Below, in pieces: positions 61,802 through 64,000 of a stretch of DNA of 64,000 bases. The stretch covers positions 62,001 to 126,000 of the forward strand of contig CAYUZT010000001.1 of assembly GCA_964449445.1 (NCBI GenBank), in the 5' to 3' direction. The position numbers and the translations under genes are program-made. Below the pieces are notes generated by a model. It was not told where the DNA came from. It worked only from the letters and a program-made list of their open reading frames with translations, and did no database searches. Origin of the DNA: JABFSS01 sp964449445 (lineage in GTDB: Bacteria > Patescibacteriota > Gracilibacteria > Peribacterales > Peribacteraceae). Each line of letters begins with the position of its first letter. Within the stretch, counting starts at the first letter, position 1.

Positions 61802-62274
61802 GACCAAGGCGTATGTGCGGGATCAAAGGCGGCTGCAGCACTGGGCGGAGTATGTTGTAAGGACCAACCGTGCACTTGTTCAACCGCTGGGGAGACGACA
61901 AAGCGATGTTGACCTTGGCCATTTTGTTTGTGAGAGGGCCCTTCTGATGGATGGAAAGACTGGAAAAGAGAAAATGCTGTCCACTCGCTAAAGAAAGCAT
62001 GTTTGAGGGGTTCTACAGGACGATCTTTCCGAAGAGAAGCTAAGCTTCCCAACTCGTCGTGAACTTTGCGGGCAAGCCCATCCAATTGCGGGTCCGCGCG
62101 AATGAGTCCAACGTCATTCTCAGAGAGTCCTGTATCTACCAAATCATGTTCTTTGAGTACTGCCTGATATCTACCTTCCCACGCTAGGAGCTTGGTTTTC
62201 AGTCCACTCTCTATGTCCGGGGGCGCACCGACAGGAGTTCTATAGTGTGCAATCTGTGCTTCAAGAATAGACAT
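61798..62274 (-). CDS. Hypothetical protein, 158 aa
   Basis: Not recognised. Helical N-terminal half (IAHYRTPVGAPPDIESGLKTKLLAWEGRYQAVLKEHDLVDTG), then a less ordered C-terminal half with His/Gln/Pro. No signal peptide. It converges with the ABM-like gene (4-bp overlap). No leaderless-type box is visible upstream. Confidence 0.5.
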   Translation of the reverse strand: MSILEAQIAHYRTPVGAPPDIESGLKTKLLAWEGRYQAVLKEHDLVDTGLSENDVGLIRADPQLDGLARKVHDELGSLASLRKDRPVEPLKHAFFSEWTAFSLFQSFHPSEGPSHKQNGQGQHRFVVSPAVEQVHGWSLQHTPPSAAAAFDPAHTPWS

Positions 62275-62384
62275 GGGGGTCGGGGGGAACAGAATTCATC
62301 CTAGGCGCAGTACGATATTCGTCAAATCTTTGCTTCTGCATTCATATTTTTTGGCTTTCCAAAGAGATATTCAAAGATTATGCG

Positions 62385-63521
62385 CTACCGGATGCGATGC
62401 TTCTTGAGCAATTGCATGTTCGGTTCAAACCCCAGGCCCGGCCGTGTGGGAACAGTGATGAATCCTTTCTTATCCAACTCCATGTGTGGAAGGAACAGTT
62501 CTGCACGCAAGGGATCGACCGCCTTGGGATAGTACTCGAGCATCAGAATCCAATCGGCCAGGTGCACGTGCAGATCCTGTGCTCCATGCGGAGCGATCAG
62601 AACGTTGCGCTTGCGAGCTTTCCTGATCACCTGCATCGCGGGATCGTAGCCCGCCATGATCGCGACATCGATATTCAAAACGTCCGCGCCTTCGTAATCC
62701 ATCATCGTTTCAAAATGGGGAACGTGATATCCATTCTCGCCCGTCGCAATCAATATGCCCTGCTGCTGCGCCGTTTCCCGTATCTGCTGATGCCCCTTGT
62801 AATCGTGGCATTCCACCGGTTCTTCGAACCAGAAGACATTATTTTCCTTGAGAGCGGGGAGATACGCCTTTGCCTGCTTCACCGTCAGTGCGCAGTTGGC
62901 ATCCACCATCAGCGTGATGTGCTTCCCGATCTGTTTTCGCACAGCTTCGATCCTTCGGATATCTTCTTTGAGTCCCGCTTCCTTATCGCCGATTTTCATT
63001 TTGACGGCAGTGGCGTGTGATTCATTCACATTCTGATCCATTTCTTCCTGTAATTCATCCATCCCTTTATTGCGACCGTAGTATCCGCCTGCAATGTAGG
63101 CGCGAACTTTTTGTTTCTTCCCGCCGAGCATCTCGTGGATCGATTTTCCTTCGATTTTTCCTCGAATATCCCAGCATGCCTGATTGATCGCCGCGAGTAC
63201 TTGCGTGTGATACCCGCCGGGCCCGTACATCTTGATGTTCTCGGCAAGTTTTGAGACGAATGTCGTATCGCGCGGATCTTTTCCCATCACGTGTGGACGG
63301 AATTCATCCACGAATCCTGGAAATAATTTTTGTGATCTCGTCGCGGCCGTTCCTCCATTGAATCCGTAACCGATGATTTCGTCCGCGCCGCATTTCGCCT
63401 TGAGTCTCAGTAAATGCAGCGCTCCTTTGTCGTACACATGCTTGCCATTCCATATAGGGGGCTTGGGCCACTCATAGAGTTCACTATCGATATCGGTGAT
63501 TTCCACCGTCTTCGGGTTCAT
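62385..63521 (-). CDS. Enolase-superfamily enzyme (mandelate racemase/muconate-lactonizing type)
   Basis: A 378-residue TIM-barrel enzyme. KxK-type catalytic lysine appears in VKMKIGD; metal ligands are in LMVDANCAL (Asp), FEEPVE (Glu) and ATGEN (Glu); a catalytic His is in APHGAQDLH. These fit the mandelate-racemase subgroup, probably an acid-sugar dehydratase. The substrate cannot be predicted. TATGCT lies 8 nt before ATG 63521. It stands alone; no sugar-acid transporter is next to it. Confidence 0.87.
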   Translation of the reverse strand: MNPKTVEITDIDSELYEWPKPPIWNGKHVYDKGALHLLRLKAKCGADEIIGYGFNGGTAATRSQKLFPGFVDEFRPHVMGKDPRDTTFVSKLAENIKMYGPGGYHTQVLAAINQACWDIRGKIEGKSIHEMLGGKKQKVRAYIAGGYYGRNKGMDELQEEMDQNVNESHATAVKMKIGDKEAGLKEDIRRIEAVRKQIGKHITLMVDANCALTVKQAKAYLPALKENNVFWFEEPVECHDYKGHQQIRETAQQQGILIATGENGYHVPHFETMMDYEGADVLNIDVAIMAGYDPAMQVIRKARKRNVLIAPHGAQDLHVHLADWILMLEYYPKAVDPLRAELFLPHMELDKKGFITVPTRPGLGFEPNMQLLKKHRIR

Positions 63522-63604
63522 AGTTCACCAGCATATCCCAATTTTTTGATGCAAAAGCAACAAAGTGCTTTCGGCGCAGACCATAGTCCTCTAGAATGCC
63601 TCCT

Positions 63605-64000
63605 ATGCGTTTGCTCGCACTCGAAACGAATGTGGAAAAGCTCAAAAAGCAATTCATTGCCGATGGGGAAGAAGAACTCTTCAGCACTGCAAAGCACATT
63701 TTTTCGTTTTTGATTCCGATGCTGGGTGTCGTTCCGACCACGCTCGCTGTCATTGTTGCCGGTATCGTCATCATCGATCTCACGATCATCGACGCATTCG
63801 TCATTGTGCTTCTTGTCTATGCGTGGTTGTTCATTGCTCTCTACTTAACGGTGAACGCTTTCATTGTGTGGCGCTTCAATTATCTCTTTGTGACGACAGA
63901 GAAGATCGTCATCGTCCATCATCATTTTTTCTTCAATCAGAAAATCCATCCCATTCATCTCGATAACATCGCGAGCATCAATACCGCCTCGCAGTTTTTG
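63605..64000 (+). CDS. Bacterial PH-domain membrane protein, paralogue (cut by window edge)
   Basis: The first 132 codons of a gene running off the right edge. MRLLALETNVEKLKKQF matches the start of the PH protein at 57288 (MRIFALETDMKKLTQSF), then two membrane helices (FLIPMLGVVPTTLAVIVAGIVI and IVLLVYAWLFIALYLTVNAFI) and the beginning of the bPH2 domain (NYLFVTTEKIVIVHHHFFFNQKIHPIHLDNIASI). TAGAAT lies 7 nt before ATG 63605. Its overall likeness to the first copy is clear. Confidence 0.85.
   Translation, partial: MRLLALETNVEKLKKQFIADGEEELFSTAKHIFSFLIPMLGVVPTTLAVIVAGIVIIDLTIIDAFVIVLLVYAWLFIALYLTVNAFIVWRFNYLFVTTEKIVIVHHHFFFNQKIHPIHLDNIASINTASQFL

Noticed and set aside
1..64000. Recoded TGA (glycine) genetic code as in Gracilibacteria
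   Set aside because: Many genes end normally at TGA (secD, hpf, uppP, overlapping ATGA pairs), and no conserved gene reads through an internal TGA.
1..64000. CRISPR arrays, transposases, prophage
   Set aside because: I found no regularly spaced identical repeats and no transposase, integrase or phage structural gene in the window.

Overview
This window looks like a piece of chromosome from a small-genome, uncultivated bacterium of the Candidate Phyla Radiation. Candidatus Peribacteria (Peregrinibacteria) is my best guess; this is inferred from style, not from a search. The reasons are moderate-to-high GC, TGA used as an ordinary stop (which argues against the Gracilibacteria/Absconditabacteria code), many lipoproteins with Ser-rich linkers, very few Shine-Dalgarno sites, and short palindromic repeats scattered through genes and intergenic DNA. 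There are no rRNAs, transposases, CRISPR arrays or prophage genes. One tRNA-Glu is present.

Layout. 1-6 kb: PAS protein (cut by the left edge), (p)ppGpp synthetase, DnaQ-type exonuclease, endonuclease III, and an exported thiol-redox pair (thioredoxin lipoprotein plus DipZ-like membrane protein). 6-10 kb: nitrogen module (amt, glnA, divergent TrmB regulator). 10-14.7 kb: a 1168-residue fusion of two cyclic-nucleotide-binding domains, a RelA-type synthetase domain and a C-terminal HD hydrolase domain, then an HD-like protein. 15.6-20.6 kb: folate/thymidylate genes (thyA, folA, folE, folK, folB) with a RelE/RelB toxin-antitoxin pair in between. 20.7-26.8 kb: SecD with an embedded parvulin domain, a SecD-like lipoprotein, and envelope-sugar genes. 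26.8-31.8 kb: rRNA methyltransferases, tRNA-Glu with a 526-bp insert bounded by a 14-bp repeat of the tRNA 3' end, and an XRE/DUF2975 pair. 32-45 kb: membrane proteins and lipoproteins, a class III nucleotidyl-cyclase-like protein, a second toxin-antitoxin pair and a cold-shock gene. 45-49 kb: uppP, a glycosyltransferase, ribosomal protein L25 and HPF. 49-54.5 kb: a five-gene operon dominated by three large unrecognised proteins. 54.5-64 kb: proS, two bacterial-PH-domain paralogues, a PRMT-like methyltransferase, a four-helix-bundle gene inside repeats, an RGG-tailed DEAD-box helicase, an RlmI-like methyltransferase and an enolase-superfamily enzyme.

Four themes stand out. First, at thyA (5' end) and folE (3' end) a palindrome separates a GC-rich relic of the gene terminus from a synonymously recoded, AT-rich working copy. 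This looks like the footprint of a small element that replaces the gene end it disrupts. Second, about twenty genes have a -10 hexamer 6-8 nt before the start codon, so leaderless transcription appears to be a standard mode; I used this to choose starts. Third, intergenic spacers carry imperfect inverted repeats built of short repeated words, each with a different sequence, and other palindromes sit in frame inside conserved genes. Fourth, signalling is rich for so small a genome: two alarmone enzymes, one with cyclic-nucleotide-binding folds, and a cyclase-like protein in the same window. Domain calls come from motif reading only; no database search was possible.
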